Assembly: GCA_016188045.1 (NCBI GenBank)
Contig: JACPIM010000002.1
Span: forward strand, 169,514 to 233,513
Reading direction: 5' to 3'
Length of the DNA: 64,000 bases
From: Candidatus Woesearchaeota archaeon
GTDB lineage: Archaea; Nanobdellota; Nanobdellia; SCGC-AAA011-G17; JACPIM01
The translations under genes and the position numbers were made by a program. Shown here piece after piece: positions 22,994 to 32,159 of this stretch. The stretch's first letter is position 1. Every line of letters starts with the position of its first letter. The notes below the pieces were generated by a model. The model did no database searches and was not told the origin of the DNA. It worked only from the letters and a program-made list of their open reading frames with translations.

Positions 22994-24822
22994 TTTATGC
23001 CCTTAAATGCATGTCTTACTTGTTTTCTGCTCCAGCCACTCTTTAATAAAGCTTTCTTTATTTCCCTCGGCTTGTCCCCGCTTGCCAATCCAGAATTTAT
23101 AAATCCAATTACTGGTTCGAGTCCGGAAGGTGTTTTAACATTGCTTTCTACTTTAGGTTCTATACTAGCGACTTCTTCCTTTTTATTAAATTTATCAAAA
23201 AGACCTTTTTTACTGCTGTCAAAACTAGTTAATTTCATAGAAGCCTTTCTTTTTCTTATATTTCTAGTTCTTATTATAATAATTATTAGAAATAATACAA
23301 TAATACCAAGAACAACATAACCAAGTATTTTATTTTTTAAACTATTAAATAAGTTTATATCTTTTATAGAGAAACTAGTTATCAAATTATTATTTTCTTT
23401 AACGCATTGCTTGTCTTTGCAAATTTCTCCTTCATTACATTTAATATCTCCAGGGCAACTTTCACAATCTTCACCATCATCAGTTTTATTATTTCCGCAT
23501 AAGTTTTCACTAATAGTCAATGTCTTGGTTAGATTGGTGGTTACATTAACATTTTTGCCCTCATTTACAAATACCTGCCATACATCAGAAACTTTCTCAC
23601 TTTCCAATTCAGCCACAACTTCAATTTTATGGGCCCCAATTTCTCCTGCTACATATTCAAACTTTCTTCCGCTTTCATCCTGTTCCTTGTCATCAACAAA
23701 CCATTTTATATTTACTTTGTTCAATATTGTTGTAGTAATACTAAATATCTTTTTCTCGCCTTGTTTAATTTCTATTTTATTTTCTTCAGGTATTTTTTTA
23801 AGTATCTCAAGTAATTTTGTTGATGTTTTATTACTTGTCTCTTCTTCAGTCACTTTTATCAAAACATCTTGATCATCTTTTAATCCACTAGGGTCTTCAA
23901 CAACAAACTTTACAGTATCTTCTCCATTCCCAATTGCCACAAAACCAACTTCTTTTGTTAAATTATTTATAGTAAAATTAACAATATTATCACCAACATT
24001 TTCAATTTTCCATTTCAGACTTCCTTTGGCATCTTCATCATCTTCAACATATGAATTCAAATGTAAAGTCCAACTGTCTCCCGGTTTTTTTATCTGATCA
24101 GGTATTGTTGGATTTATTCTTGGAGCGGTATTTGTAGGTGTTTGATTTCCAGAGCCAGTTGCATTTTTTACAACCGTAAATTTAACAGGATTTGATTGCA
24201 CGCTGTCTTGTCCATCAGTAGCTGTAAAATAAACAGTTTCAACTCCAAACCATCCCGGAGGTTGAGATAAACTTACAACCCCGTTATTAATTGTTATAAC
24301 AATATTGGAATCGCCAGAATGCTGAAAACTTAATGCCTGGGGCTTATTATCATAATCAATAAAATAATTTTTCAAGTTTATAACATTATTCAAAGAATTA
24401 TCCTGGTTCCAGCTTTGATCAGATATGGTTCCATTAAATATTGGTTTAATATTATCAGGAGCACTAAAAGTAAATGTAAAATTATTACTTGCGAATTTCG
24501 TTTCTCCTGGAATACTTGCAAGGCAATTCCACTTAAAAGTGCCAGAACTTATATTTATAACCAAAAAACTGATAATTCCCTCGTTTTGGTTAAAAACCGG
24601 ATCTTTAGTTTGTTGCCAATTTCCAGAAATATCACTATAAAACCGTATAGAATCTATATTCATTCCTCCGGTAGTTACATTGCACTTAAAATTTATATTG
24701 TTAATGTCACTTCTTATTTCTAGGTTGTTTTTAGGTTCTTTTAACTCTACATTTAAAGCTGCTTTTACAAAAAAAGCAAGTAATAAAATTGTTATTAAGT
24801 AAATATACATTGCCCTCTTCAT
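22990..24822 (-). CDS. Type I membrane surface protein with cadherin-like domains
   Basis: This 610-residue protein has a signal peptide (about 1-22), an Ig-like first domain (to about 125), two cadherin-like/dystroglycan-type domains (SDQSWNQDNSLNNVINLKNYF; IPDQIKKPGDSWTLHLNSYVEDD), another Ig-like domain, a Cys-rich knot (CGNNKTDDGEDCESCPG...C) near 450-480, a transmembrane helix at about 505-525 and a cytoplasmic tail ending with an SGW helix motif. The extracellular part suggests adhesion or cell-surface contact. Its last 4 nt overlap the DHH gene. Confidence 0.8.
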   Translation of the reverse strand: MKRAMYIYLITILLLAFFVKAALNVELKEPKNNLEIRSDINNINFKCNVTTGGMNIDSIRFYSDISGNWQQTKDPVFNQNEGIISFLVINISSGTFKWNCLASIPGETKFASNNFTFTFSAPDNIKPIFNGTISDQSWNQDNSLNNVINLKNYFIDYDNKPQALSFQHSGDSNIVITINNGVVSLSQPPGWFGVETVYFTATDGQDSVQSNPVKFTVVKNATGSGNQTPTNTAPRINPTIPDQIKKPGDSWTLHLNSYVEDDEDAKGSLKWKIENVGDNIVNFTINNLTKEVGFVAIGNGEDTVKFVVEDPSGLKDDQDVLIKVTEEETSNKTSTKLLEILKKIPEENKIEIKQGEKKIFSITTTILNKVNIKWFVDDKEQDESGRKFEYVAGEIGAHKIEVVAELESEKVSDVWQVFVNEGKNVNVTTNLTKTLTISENLCGNNKTDDGEDCESCPGDIKCNEGEICKDKQCVKENNNLITSFSIKDINLFNSLKNKILGYVVLGIIVLFLIIIIIRTRNIRKRKASMKLTSFDSSKKGLFDKFNKKEEVASIEPKVESNVKTPSGLEPVIGFINSGLASGDKPREIKKALLKSGWSRKQVRHAFKGIK

Positions 24823-25003
24823 TTTATAATGGTAAAAATAACTCTTATTTATATATTTTATTGTAAACCAATATACTCAAATCTGGTAATGATATGGCCC
24901 GTATCACATTAGTAATTAATACTCTGGTTTTAAATTTGTAAAAAACAAAGATATATAAATCAACTTTTAGAGATATTTTAAAGTAAAATAAAGGAACATA
25001 ACG

Positions 25004-26227
25004 ATGAGTTTAAGTATATTAAATTTACAACCAGAGCTAAAAAAAGCATTTGAAGAACTTGGATTTTTAGTATTAACAGATATTCAAAGGAAAACAATAC
25101 CATTGATACTTGAAGGTAAAGATGTTATTGGGCAATCGCAAACAGGTTCAGGAAAAACAGCGGCTTTCGGTTTTCCAATTCTTAATAAATTAACTCAAGG
25201 TAAAGGGATACAGGCACTTATACTAGTACCAACACGAGAGCTATGCGAACAAGTTACAACAGAAATGAAAAGATTCTCAAAGTATAAAAAAATGAATATT
25301 ATTCCAGTTTATGGTGGCGTTTCAATTAATCCACAGATTAGTAGTCTAATTCATGCAGACATTGTAGTAGCAACTCCGGGAAGAATGTTAGATCATATTA
25401 ATAGAAGCACAGTTAAACTAAATAGTGTAAAGATACTTGTTTTAGATGAAGCAGACAAGATGTTTGAGATGGGTTTTGTTGACGATGTAAAAAAAATAAT
25501 TTCTCAAATACCAAGAGAAAGACAAACTTTGTTATTCAGTGCAACAATGTCGCAACAGGTGCATGAAATTGTAGTTCACTATATGAAGAATCCTGAAAAA
25601 ATAAAAGTGCAGTCTTATGTAGACCAGGGAAAGTTAGTACAGCATTTTTATTCTGTGAATGCAAGAGACAAATTTTCATTATTAGTGCATATTTTAAAAC
25701 ATCAAGCTAAGGGGCTCACAATAATTTTTTGTGCAACCAGAAGCAGAGTAGATGTATTAAGTAAAAATCTTTACAGACAAGGAATACAATCACAAAGATT
25801 ACACGGCGGATTATCTCAAAACAGGAGAAAGCAATCTATTGATATGTTTCACAACAATAAAGCAGACATATTGGTTGCTAGCGATGTTGCAGCTCGCGGA
25901 TTAGACATAAAAAATGTAGCTCACATAGTAAACTATGACATACCAAAGACATCTAAAGAGTATATTCATAGAATAGGAAGAACAGCAAGAGCTGGAAAAG
26001 AAGGAAAAGTCATTTCTCTCTTATCAGAGCAAGATCACGACAATTTCAGGAGTGTACAAGCTGACAGGTCATTGATTATAGAACAATTAAAGCTTCCAGA
26101 ATTTCAAAGAGTTCCTTTTTTTGCACAAAGTAGAGAACACCGTTTTGGTCCAAGAAGACCTTTTCATTCAAAAAATAAACAAAGACATAGCCAACATAAA
26201 CAAAAATACAGCAATTATGACCGATAA
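25004..26227 (+). CDS. DEAD-box RNA helicase
   Basis: This ATP-dependent RNA helicase of 407 residues shows the Q motif (DIQRKTIP), motif I GQSQTGSGKTAA, Ia PTRELCEQV, II VLDEAD, III SATMS, V ASDVAARGLDI and VI HRIGRTARAGKEG. A short basic C-terminal tail (RPFHSKNKQRHSQHKQK) would help RNA binding. This is the short RhlE/CshA-like form. The ATG follows AAGGAACATAACG, a modest ribosome binding site. Confidence 0.95.
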   Translation: MSLSILNLQPELKKAFEELGFLVLTDIQRKTIPLILEGKDVIGQSQTGSGKTAAFGFPILNKLTQGKGIQALILVPTRELCEQVTTEMKRFSKYKKMNIIPVYGGVSINPQISSLIHADIVVATPGRMLDHINRSTVKLNSVKILVLDEADKMFEMGFVDDVKKIISQIPRERQTLLFSATMSQQVHEIVVHYMKNPEKIKVQSYVDQGKLVQHFYSVNARDKFSLLVHILKHQAKGLTIIFCATRSRVDVLSKNLYRQGIQSQRLHGGLSQNRRKQSIDMFHNNKADILVASDVAARGLDIKNVAHIVNYDIPKTSKEYIHRIGRTARAGKEGKVISLLSEQDHDNFRSVQADRSLIIEQLKLPEFQRVPFFAQSREHRFGPRRPFHSKNKQRHSQHKQKYSNYDR

Positions 26228-26274
26228 TCAAATAAAACAATATATTTAAAAAATAATACCTTTTCTAATTAGGC

Positions 26275-26529
26275 ATGATAGAAATAACTATTTGGCAAAA
26301 AATAATATTATATGCTTTATTACTAATATCCTTGTTTATTTTCGTGAAAACCTCTCAAATCAAGATTTTCAATAGGCCCTTAATAAGCTTAAGAACCAGA
26401 ATACTTTTAGCTCTATTTTTTCCATTAATTTTGATAGTGGCGTTTTTCTTAGGTTCTTTAATAATTGCAATAGTATTATCTATATTATTTATCTCATTTT
26501 TATTGTCATTTTTATCAAGAAAACTCTAA
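26275..26529 (+). CDS. Small membrane protein
   Basis: This 84-residue protein has two or three hydrophobic helices with a basic loop (QIKIFNRPLISLRTR) and a basic C-terminal end (LSRKL). No known family is recognised. It is 47 nt downstream of the helicase gene on the same strand. Confidence 0.55.
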   Translation: MIEITIWQKIILYALLLISLFIFVKTSQIKIFNRPLISLRTRILLALFFPLILIVAFFLGSLIIAIVLSILFISFLLSFLSRKL

Positions 26530-26587
26530 TTTCAATTTAGGGGCTCTTGCTCTCAGTGCAAACAAAGATATCCCATTGGTTACTTTT

Positions 26588-26962
26588 CTAACGAGCTATT
26601 ATTTTTTTCCAGCCTATTAAAAATAAAACGCCGATAACGAAAGCAATTCCTGAAATCTGCACAGCCCATAATAAATAATACCATTCAAATCCTATTTTAA
26701 GTGAAGTAATCAAGAGCATTGCAATATATAAAATTCCTGCCAAACTAAATGCAATACCTCCAACAATCTCGTGTTTCCAAGAGATTATCACTACAATCAG
26801 CAAAATAAGTGCGGGGAGATTATGCATGAATAATCCTAAAATGGTTCCCCAGAATCCATAACTTTCTTCAAAAACATCTAAAGAAAACATTGCTAAAAAC
26901 AGTATGAATAGTATGGCTAATATTCTGGGCGTCCAAAATATGAATTTATTAACTTTTTCCAT
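26588..26962 (-). CDS. Four-helix membrane protein (DUF7670-like)
   Basis: I start at the second ATG (26962, MEKVNKFIFWTPRIL), since the preceding seven codons add nothing. Four helices are evident, with ILFLAMFSLDVFEE, LFMHNLPALILL, SWKHEIVGGIAFSLAGILY and GIAFVIGVLFLIGWKK. This matches a small, uncharacterised prokaryotic membrane family that I know as DUF7670. The function is unknown. Confidence 0.65.
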   Translation of the reverse strand: MEKVNKFIFWTPRILAILFILFLAMFSLDVFEESYGFWGTILGLFMHNLPALILLIVVIISWKHEIVGGIAFSLAGILYIAMLLITSLKIGFEWYYLLWAVQISGIAFVIGVLFLIGWKKIIAR

Positions 26963-27089
26963 TTTATTATTAATAAGTTTCAATACTTTATAGTTTTTCC
27001 TTAGAAAAAGATGGGCCCAGTAGAATCGAACTGGGGAAGATTAGGTATAAAAAAGCAGATTATTATCTTATAAATTGCATACAAGAAAA

Positions 27090-27875
27090 CTAAGATTCTA
27101 GTATTTCCATATCAATATATTTATCTTCTTCACTATATTCAGGCCCAGGAAAACCAGCAAAAGCCAGATAAGAATAGGCAATTCCATGTCCGTCTAATAT
27201 ATAGTATCCTTTATTTTTCTTAACAACTTCAATATCTTTAGCATCCGCAAGTTTATCATCATAACCAAGATCTTTAGCATCCCCAAAAGCATTTATTTTT
27301 CCATTTTTTTCTAAAATTAAATATCCCTTGTCAGTTAACCCAAGATTAACAACATCCTTATCTTCTAAATCACCATAAAAACTAGCATCTCCAAAAGTTT
27401 CAACTTTTCCATTTTTTCTTAATAAATAATATCCATTACTGCTTAATTCCATATCAACATAATCATTATTTTTTCCTTCACCATATTTTTTAGCATCACC
27501 AAAAGCAAAAACTTTTCCACTTCTATCCAACACATAATATCCAGTATCTTTTAATTCTAAATCAACAGCATCATTAGTTTTAACCTCACCTAAAACTCTA
27601 GCATCACCAAAAGCAAATAAATTACCATATTTATCCAATATTAAATATCCATATTTAGTTAACTCAATATCTCTGGCAACTTTCTCTGTAAATCTTAAGT
27701 CACCTAAGAACGCAGCACTTCCACTTACATATAATCTTCCGTATTCATCTAAGAAATATAATCCTTTATATCCCCTATTTACAGCATTTCCTAAAAAAAT
27801 ATTGCCGTAGCTTGAGAAAGTTATTATACCCAACACTAATAAAACAACAACTAAGGTAAAATAATTATTTTTCAT
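27090..27875 (-). CDS. Anchored protein with six repeats of a beta-propeller-like motif
   Basis: After an N-terminal helix (about residues 7-25) the 261-residue protein consists of about six repeats of 37 residues with the pattern G-Y-x-x-L-D-x-x-G-x-x-x-A-F-G-D-A (GYLILDKYGNLFAFGDA, GYYVLDRSGKVFAFGDA and so on). The same phrase is common in secreted actinobacterial proteins, where it is thought to build a propeller-like scaffold. The role is unknown, probably in binding at the cell surface. The last repeat is degenerate. Confidence 0.75.
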   Translation of the reverse strand: MKNNYFTLVVVLLVLGIITFSSYGNIFLGNAVNRGYKGLYFLDEYGRLYVSGSAAFLGDLRFTEKVARDIELTKYGYLILDKYGNLFAFGDARVLGEVKTNDAVDLELKDTGYYVLDRSGKVFAFGDAKKYGEGKNNDYVDMELSSNGYYLLRKNGKVETFGDASFYGDLEDKDVVNLGLTDKGYLILEKNGKINAFGDAKDLGYDDKLADAKDIEVVKKNKGYYILDGHGIAYSYLAFAGFPGPEYSEEDKYIDMEILES

Positions 27876-27971
27876 CTTCCTCTTTTTATAAATAAAGATT
27901 AAAGTTATTTTTAAATATATCTATTAAAAAGAGAATTTATAAATTAATGCAAGGAATAAACTATTCACAAA

Positions 27972-28523
27972 TCATTCAATACCAAGAGCACTATCGACTC
28001 TATCATCCAACAAGCTTATTGCATTGGTATCGTTAAAATAAGTAAACTCTCCCCTATAGCAAGGGTGGTTTCTTATGTTCCTGGCCGTGGCTTGATTAAA
28101 AGGTTCTGTTTCCTCAGCATAAAACAATAAAAAAAGCTTATTATTTCGATAAGTTGCTTCAAACATTTTCTGAATCTCTGGGGTAACAGTTGTGAGATGA
28201 ACAAGAACCGCCCTTGTTCTGGGAATTGCTTCAGTTAACATAAACCTAATAACATCTTTAAGTTTTCCTCTTCTTCTGAAATCATTATGTGGAGAATATA
28301 TTCTTAATTTCTTTCTATCCTCAACCAAATCTACAATATTATCATATAAGTCATAATGGTCTAATGCGTCTGGTTGGCAAGCTAAAACAACATCATATCT
28401 ATTGCCAGCAATAGTTTCTCCCGATGATAATTTTGTTTTTAATCTAGGAGGAGCAATTAGTAATTTTGGTAGAACTAATTCTTCTGTTCTTTCTTCTACT
28501 TCATCTTCTAATAATATTGGCAT
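27972..28523 (-). CDS. Hypothetical protein with a nucleoside deoxyribosyltransferase/TIR-like Rossmann layout
   Basis: The 183-residue protein has YDVVLACQPDALDHYDLYDNIVDLVED, KLRIYSPHNDF, RAVLVHLTTVTPEIQKMFEATYRNN and KLFLLFYAEE, an order of strands and helices seen in nucleoside 2-deoxyribosyltransferase-like and TIR-like folds. The catalytic Glu cannot be assigned with certainty, so enzymatic function is open. It lies 19 nt downstream of rpl15e, which suggests a housekeeping rather than a defence role. Confidence 0.5.
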   Translation of the reverse strand: MPILLEDEVEERTEELVLPKLLIAPPRLKTKLSSGETIAGNRYDVVLACQPDALDHYDLYDNIVDLVEDRKKLRIYSPHNDFRRRGKLKDVIRFMLTEAIPRTRAVLVHLTTVTPEIQKMFEATYRNNKLFLLFYAEETEPFNQATARNIRNHPCYRGEFTYFNDTNAISLLDDRVDSALGIE

Positions 28524-28542
28524 ATTTCCCCAGGATAAAAAT

Positions 28543-29154
28543 TTAAGATGAATGTATGGTTATTCCAATCTTTCTCTGTTTTTTGGCTTTTCTTCTATAA
28601 ACCGCGCTCTTGCTAGGTCTTACTTTTTCAAAACCGCGCCCTTTACCTATTAGCCCTCTAGATCTTCTTCCAGCGCTAGTTTTTCCATGATAAACTCTAT
28701 CTCTATTTTTATTTAATCTCAACCATTCATAACCTTTATAGCTTTTAACAATTTCAGGATCAACCAATATAACTTCAAAGAAATAATGTTTTCCGTCTTT
28801 TCCAAGTTCATATGAGTTTAAAACAGCCATATTTGGAAATTTTTTATTTGCTCTTTCTTCAGCTATGCCTTGATAATTTTTCCACACTATTTTTTTTCTC
28901 CTCATTGCCCTGGGTTTTCTTCCGCCCTTGAATTTTTCTCTTAATCTTCCACCACGAATTAATCTAACTCTTGCAATAACAAATCCTTTTTTAGCCTTGT
29001 AACCTAAATTTCTAGCTCTATCTAATCTTGTAGGTCTTTCAACTCTCACAACAGAATTACTTTTTCTCCATTCAATCATATAATTGCGTAAAATGGGCTT
29101 TAATTCTCCTTCTCTATCTCTCCACAATTCCTGTATATACTTATAAGTTCCCAT
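28543..29154 (-). CDS. rpl15e: Ribosomal protein eL15
   Basis: This large-subunit protein of 203 residues has the family's conserved features: an N-terminal MGTYKYIQELWRD, RPTRLDRARNLGYKAKKGFVIARVRLIRGG, the YEWLRLNKNRDRVYHGKTSAGRRSRGL segment and the basic end. The length is normal. It is followed on the same strand by the Rossmann-like gene. Confidence 0.96.
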   Translation of the reverse strand: MGTYKYIQELWRDREGELKPILRNYMIEWRKSNSVVRVERPTRLDRARNLGYKAKKGFVIARVRLIRGGRLREKFKGGRKPRAMRRKKIVWKNYQGIAEERANKKFPNMAVLNSYELGKDGKHYFFEVILVDPEIVKSYKGYEWLRLNKNRDRVYHGKTSAGRRSRGLIGKGRGFEKVRPSKSAVYRRKAKKQRKIGITIHSS

Positions 29155-29259
29155 AAACTAATTTTCAAAATATCCATTTATATAGCTTTCTATCAATACT
29201 TTTATATATTATGAAATATTAATGAAATAAATAAGAATCAAATTAAAAAGGAGTAAATT

Positions 29260-29283
29260 GGGTTGATAAGGATTTACCCTTAT
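29260..29283. repeat. 24-bp palindromic repeat, copy 2
   Basis: It matches 13636-13659 inside gltX at 23 of 24 positions and forms the same hairpin (GATAAGG/CCTTAT). Here it lies in the leader of the small membrane operon, just before its ribosome binding site. Confidence 0.5.
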
Positions 29284-29313
29284 AACCGGAGGTTCTTATT
29301 AAGAGGTGATATT

Positions 29314-29586
29314 ATGCCAAGTAAAAAATTACATGATTCTGTTCATCACAAATTAAGCCCCAAAGCATTTGCTTTATCTATTGGAATTGTTTTTGCAATT
29401 TGTATATTTATTCTAGCAATAATGGCTTCTTTTGACTGGGGGAATACAATGCTCTTGGAAATCCAATCTGTTTACATTGGTTATAAACCAGGCATTATAG
29501 GAGGTATTATCGGAGCAGTCTGGGCTTTCATAGATGGTTTAATTACAGGTTATTTAATCGCTGTTATATATAACAAATTTTCATAG
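29314..29586 (+). CDS. Holin-like small membrane protein
   Basis: I start at ATG 29314, which has GAGGTGAT 5 nt upstream, rather than at the TTG frame that runs through the palindromic repeat. Two hydrophobic helices are separated by VYIGYKPGIIGGIIGAVWAFIDG. Very similar archaeal and bacterial proteins are annotated as 'bacteriophage holin', but outside phage this name is only by similarity. It lies 9 nt before the next membrane gene. Confidence 0.68.
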   Translation: MPSKKLHDSVHHKLSPKAFALSIGIVFAICIFILAIMASFDWGNTMLLEIQSVYIGYKPGIIGGIIGAVWAFIDGLITGYLIAVIYNKFS

Positions 29587-29595
29587 GAGATCCTT

Positions 29596-29976
29596 ATGAC
29601 AACAATAGAAATTTTTGCTTTTATTATAGCAACGCTTGCCTTAATAAAAATAATTGTATTATCAAAAAATCCAGGCACATGGATAAAATTAGTAAAAAAG
29701 ATTTATTCAAATCCACAATTAATGACAATAATCTCTTTAATATTATCTTTAATAGTTCTTTATTATTTATTGTTAGAAATAACAATTGTCCAGATATTTG
29801 CAGTAATGTTATTCATAGCATTATTGGGCACAGTAAGCATCTCAGCATATTCTAAGGAAATGGTGTCTTTAGTTGAGAAATTATCAAAAGATAAAGATAT
29901 TATGAGAAAGTTATGGCCAGCAATACTGATATGGATTATTTTAATATTATGGGTTTTTTACGTTTTACTTTTTTAA
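29596..29976 (+). CDS. Four-helix membrane protein
   Basis: The 126-residue protein has helices at about 3-22, 43-60, 63-82 and 107-126 and a charged loop (KEMVSLVEKLSKDKDI). It forms an operon with the preceding holin-like gene (9-nt gap, own GGAG-type site). No family was recognised. Confidence 0.6.
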   Translation: MTTIEIFAFIIATLALIKIIVLSKNPGTWIKLVKKIYSNPQLMTIISLILSLIVLYYLLLEITIVQIFAVMLFIALLGTVSISAYSKEMVSLVEKLSKDKDIMRKLWPAILIWIILILWVFYVLLF

Positions 29977-30086
29977 TCTAATTTATTCAACAAAGGTATG
30001 ATATAAATAGGTTGTTATTCAGGTAAAAATAAGTATCTTTTTTTACACTATAAACCTATATAAATATATCTTAATTTATTTTTTGT

Positions 30087-30308
30087 ATGGATAAGTTTCC
30101 TAAAGTCGGAGTTGGTGTAATTTTTAAAGAAAAAGAAAAGCATTACATTACTATCTATGTAATCGCAGATTATCGTTCTGGTAAAGTTAAAGTTAAAGAA
30201 CCAGATAGGATGATTGAATGGAACTGGTTTTCTTGGGATAACCTGCCAAAACCCTTATTCAAACCAATTGAAAATTTACTCAAGCAAAATTTTAATCCTT
30301 TTATTTAA
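30087..30308 (+). pseudogene. Nudix hydrolase that has lost its Nudix box
   Basis: The first 12 residues (MDKFPKVGVGVI) are the first strand of a MutT/Nudix protein. From HYITIYVIADYRSGKVKVKEPDRMIEWNWFSWDNLP onwards the sequence is the usual C-terminal half. The expected 60 or so residues between them, with the catalytic GX5EX7REUXEEXGU box, are missing in frame. The 73-residue product cannot be an active hydrolase of the normal kind. Either the gene is decaying by a clean internal deletion or the fragment has a new role. Confidence 0.75.
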
Positions 30309-30386
30309 CAATTTAAAAAAGCTATTACTTTTTATTACTCCTAGTAGTCAATCAATTTTATATAGTACAAGAAAGAATTATATCTT

Positions 30387-30629
30387 ATGTCAAAAGATAA
30401 ACAAGAAAGAGAACCAGATTTTGATGGACGTATGTATGGATTGCTTTTAGTAATGAAAAAAATAGCAGATGAAATGAAAGATCCAAATTATAAAAGATTT
30501 GAACTTAAATCATTTCCAAATATCTTAGAGCTAACAGTAACATACGGAACAATATCACAGGATACCATTGATTTTAATGTTTATAGATATGAATTTCGTA
30601 ATGATGAATGGCATGAAAGACCGCACTAA
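30387..30629 (+). CDS. Hypothetical protein, 80 residues
   Basis: This is a soluble small protein with a charged N-terminus (MSKDKQEREPDFDGRM), a helix and a beta-rich C-terminal half (NILELTVTYG; IDFNVYRYEF). No family was recognised. A TATA-like TTTATATAG about 26 nt before the ATG suggests a leaderless start. Confidence 0.5.
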   Translation: MSKDKQEREPDFDGRMYGLLLVMKKIADEMKDPNYKRFELKSFPNILELTVTYGTISQDTIDFNVYRYEFRNDEWHERPH

Positions 30630-30644
30630 TACTATTTAACTAAA

Positions 30645-31781
30645 TTATCTAACAAAATTCTGCACAATACTCAATCCAGCTAAAATAAAAAAACTAAGTT
30701 TTATGCTTAATACGCTATTTAACCCTAAAAATAATATCACCAATAACAAACTTAACCTTCCTAAGGTATAAGCAATTTCCCTAAAAATTAGAAAACCGCC
30801 AATATCAGTTTTATTAGCTTGATCAAAACTTAAAGCACTAGTTGATATCTCAACAGCATTAACAGTTACTCCGCCCAATAAACTAATTCCTGTAATTTGT
30901 ATAAAATCTCTGACAAATATTCTAAAAAAAGTAACTATCCCGTCAATCATAGCACTTACTTTAGAAAAGCTTATCTTGTTCATACTATTGATATAGCCAG
31001 CAATTAACCAAGTTGCGATAGAACTGACTAAAGTCGCACCAGCACTTATAATTCCAAGAGAAAAATATCCTCTTAAGATTAAAAAAATAAATATCGGCCA
31101 AAAAATACCTAAAACAATGCCCCTCATTCCCTGCAAGTAATACAAAAAGAAATTTTCAAAATTTTTTTTGTTTATCACGTCTGATATGGTAAAGTCATGC
31201 CCCAAAACAATATCTTTACTCATCAGCAAAGGCACAACGCTGAATATTAACAATATAATAACTAGTCCAAATAATAAATAGAAATTTAATAAGCTTAATA
31301 AATATCCGCCAATAAAAGGTCCAACAATTCCAATTAAAGAAGCAACAATAAACCAATATTTAACTTGATCTATTCTATGTTTTCTGTCGCTGTATTTTGC
31401 AAAATCTGCAGAATAAGCATACCAAAACAACCCTTCTGCCAACCCAGCAATAAAACCCAGTAAGTAAACTGAAATCTTATAGTTTAGTAAATTATAAAGT
31501 AAAAAATAAAATATTATGTAAAAAGGAACACTTAACATAATTACATGCCTTAATCCAAATCTGCTGCATAATTTTGCAGAAATAGGGTAAGCAAACGCCA
31601 ATGTTAAAAAAAGTATAATATAATAAATTAATAATTGGTTAAAACTAATTCCTATTTCTTTCAACAAAAATATTGGTGTAAAAAGCCCTATCAAAGATAC
31701 AGCAAAAGTCCTTAAGAAAATTGAAATATAAATTTCATTCAACTCTCTTTTTAATGCAAAATGTAATAACTTGTGGTGCAT
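30645..31781 (-). CDS. Major facilitator superfamily transporter
   Basis: This 378-residue protein has 11-12 hydrophobic helices. The A-motif region between helices 2 and 3 reads AKLCSRFGLRHVIML, a form of the MFS GxLaDRxGrr signature. The substrate cannot be told. It reads towards the 80-residue gene (convergent, 15-nt gap). Confidence 0.8.
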   Translation of the reverse strand: MHHKLLHFALKRELNEIYISIFLRTFAVSLIGLFTPIFLLKEIGISFNQLLIYYIILFLTLAFAYPISAKLCSRFGLRHVIMLSVPFYIIFYFLLYNLLNYKISVYLLGFIAGLAEGLFWYAYSADFAKYSDRKHRIDQVKYWFIVASLIGIVGPFIGGYLLSLLNFYLLFGLVIILLIFSVVPLLMSKDIVLGHDFTISDVINKKNFENFFLYYLQGMRGIVLGIFWPIFIFLILRGYFSLGIISAGATLVSSIATWLIAGYINSMNKISFSKVSAMIDGIVTFFRIFVRDFIQITGISLLGGVTVNAVEISTSALSFDQANKTDIGGFLIFREIAYTLGRLSLLLVILFLGLNSVLSIKLSFFILAGLSIVQNFVR

Positions 31782-31929
31782 ATAAGAAGATTTAATGGTA
31801 TCTAATATTTAAAAATATTCTTTTTTATCACAGAAATCTTTTTAAACTAAAGATTCTACTCAAAAGTAACTAAATAAGCTTTTCTTTGGAAAAGAAAACC
31901 TTGGAAAAGAAAGAATTAAGGTGGTTATG

Positions 31930-32139
31930 ATGAAAGGAATACTACAAATTTTAATCGGAATCGTTATAATAATCGCGTTAGTATGGCTAACCTTCTTTGG
32001 AAATATGGTTGGCTGGGACTCAGTCAGTAGTTATATTTGGAGTTCAGTCTTAACTGTTTTAGTAGGTGGCCTAGCCTGGTTATTGCTTTTAATTGGAATT
32101 GCTTTAGTCGTTGTTGGCTTTTCAGAATTAAAAGAGTAA
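31930..32139 (+). CDS. Small two-helix membrane protein
   Basis: About 69 residues with two hydrophobic helices (GILQILIGIVIIIALVWLTFF; VLVGGLAWLLLLIGIALVVVGF). An AAGGTGGT (31918-31925) precedes the ATG at 31930 by 4 nt and decides this start over the GTG inside it. The leader has a direct repeat of TTGGAAAAGAAA. It is followed after 20 nt by another small gene with a strong GGAGGA site. Confidence 0.55.
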   Translation: MKGILQILIGIVIIIALVWLTFFGNMVGWDSVSSYIWSSVLTVLVGGLAWLLLLIGIALVVVGFSELKE

Positions 32140-32159
32140 ACCTAGGAGGAATTAAAACT

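Noticed and set aside
26521-26590. Array-like words (GGGGCTCTTGCTCTCAGTGCA ... CTAACGAGC) after the small membrane gene
   Set aside because: No proper right arm and no shared accessory word of useful length.
27012-27036. tRNA 3'-end-like sequence (CCCAG-TTCGATT-CTA-CTGGG-CCCA on the minus strand)
   Set aside because: The T-arm has three extra bases and no 5' part of a tRNA is present upstream, so I cannot support a tRNA or an attachment site.
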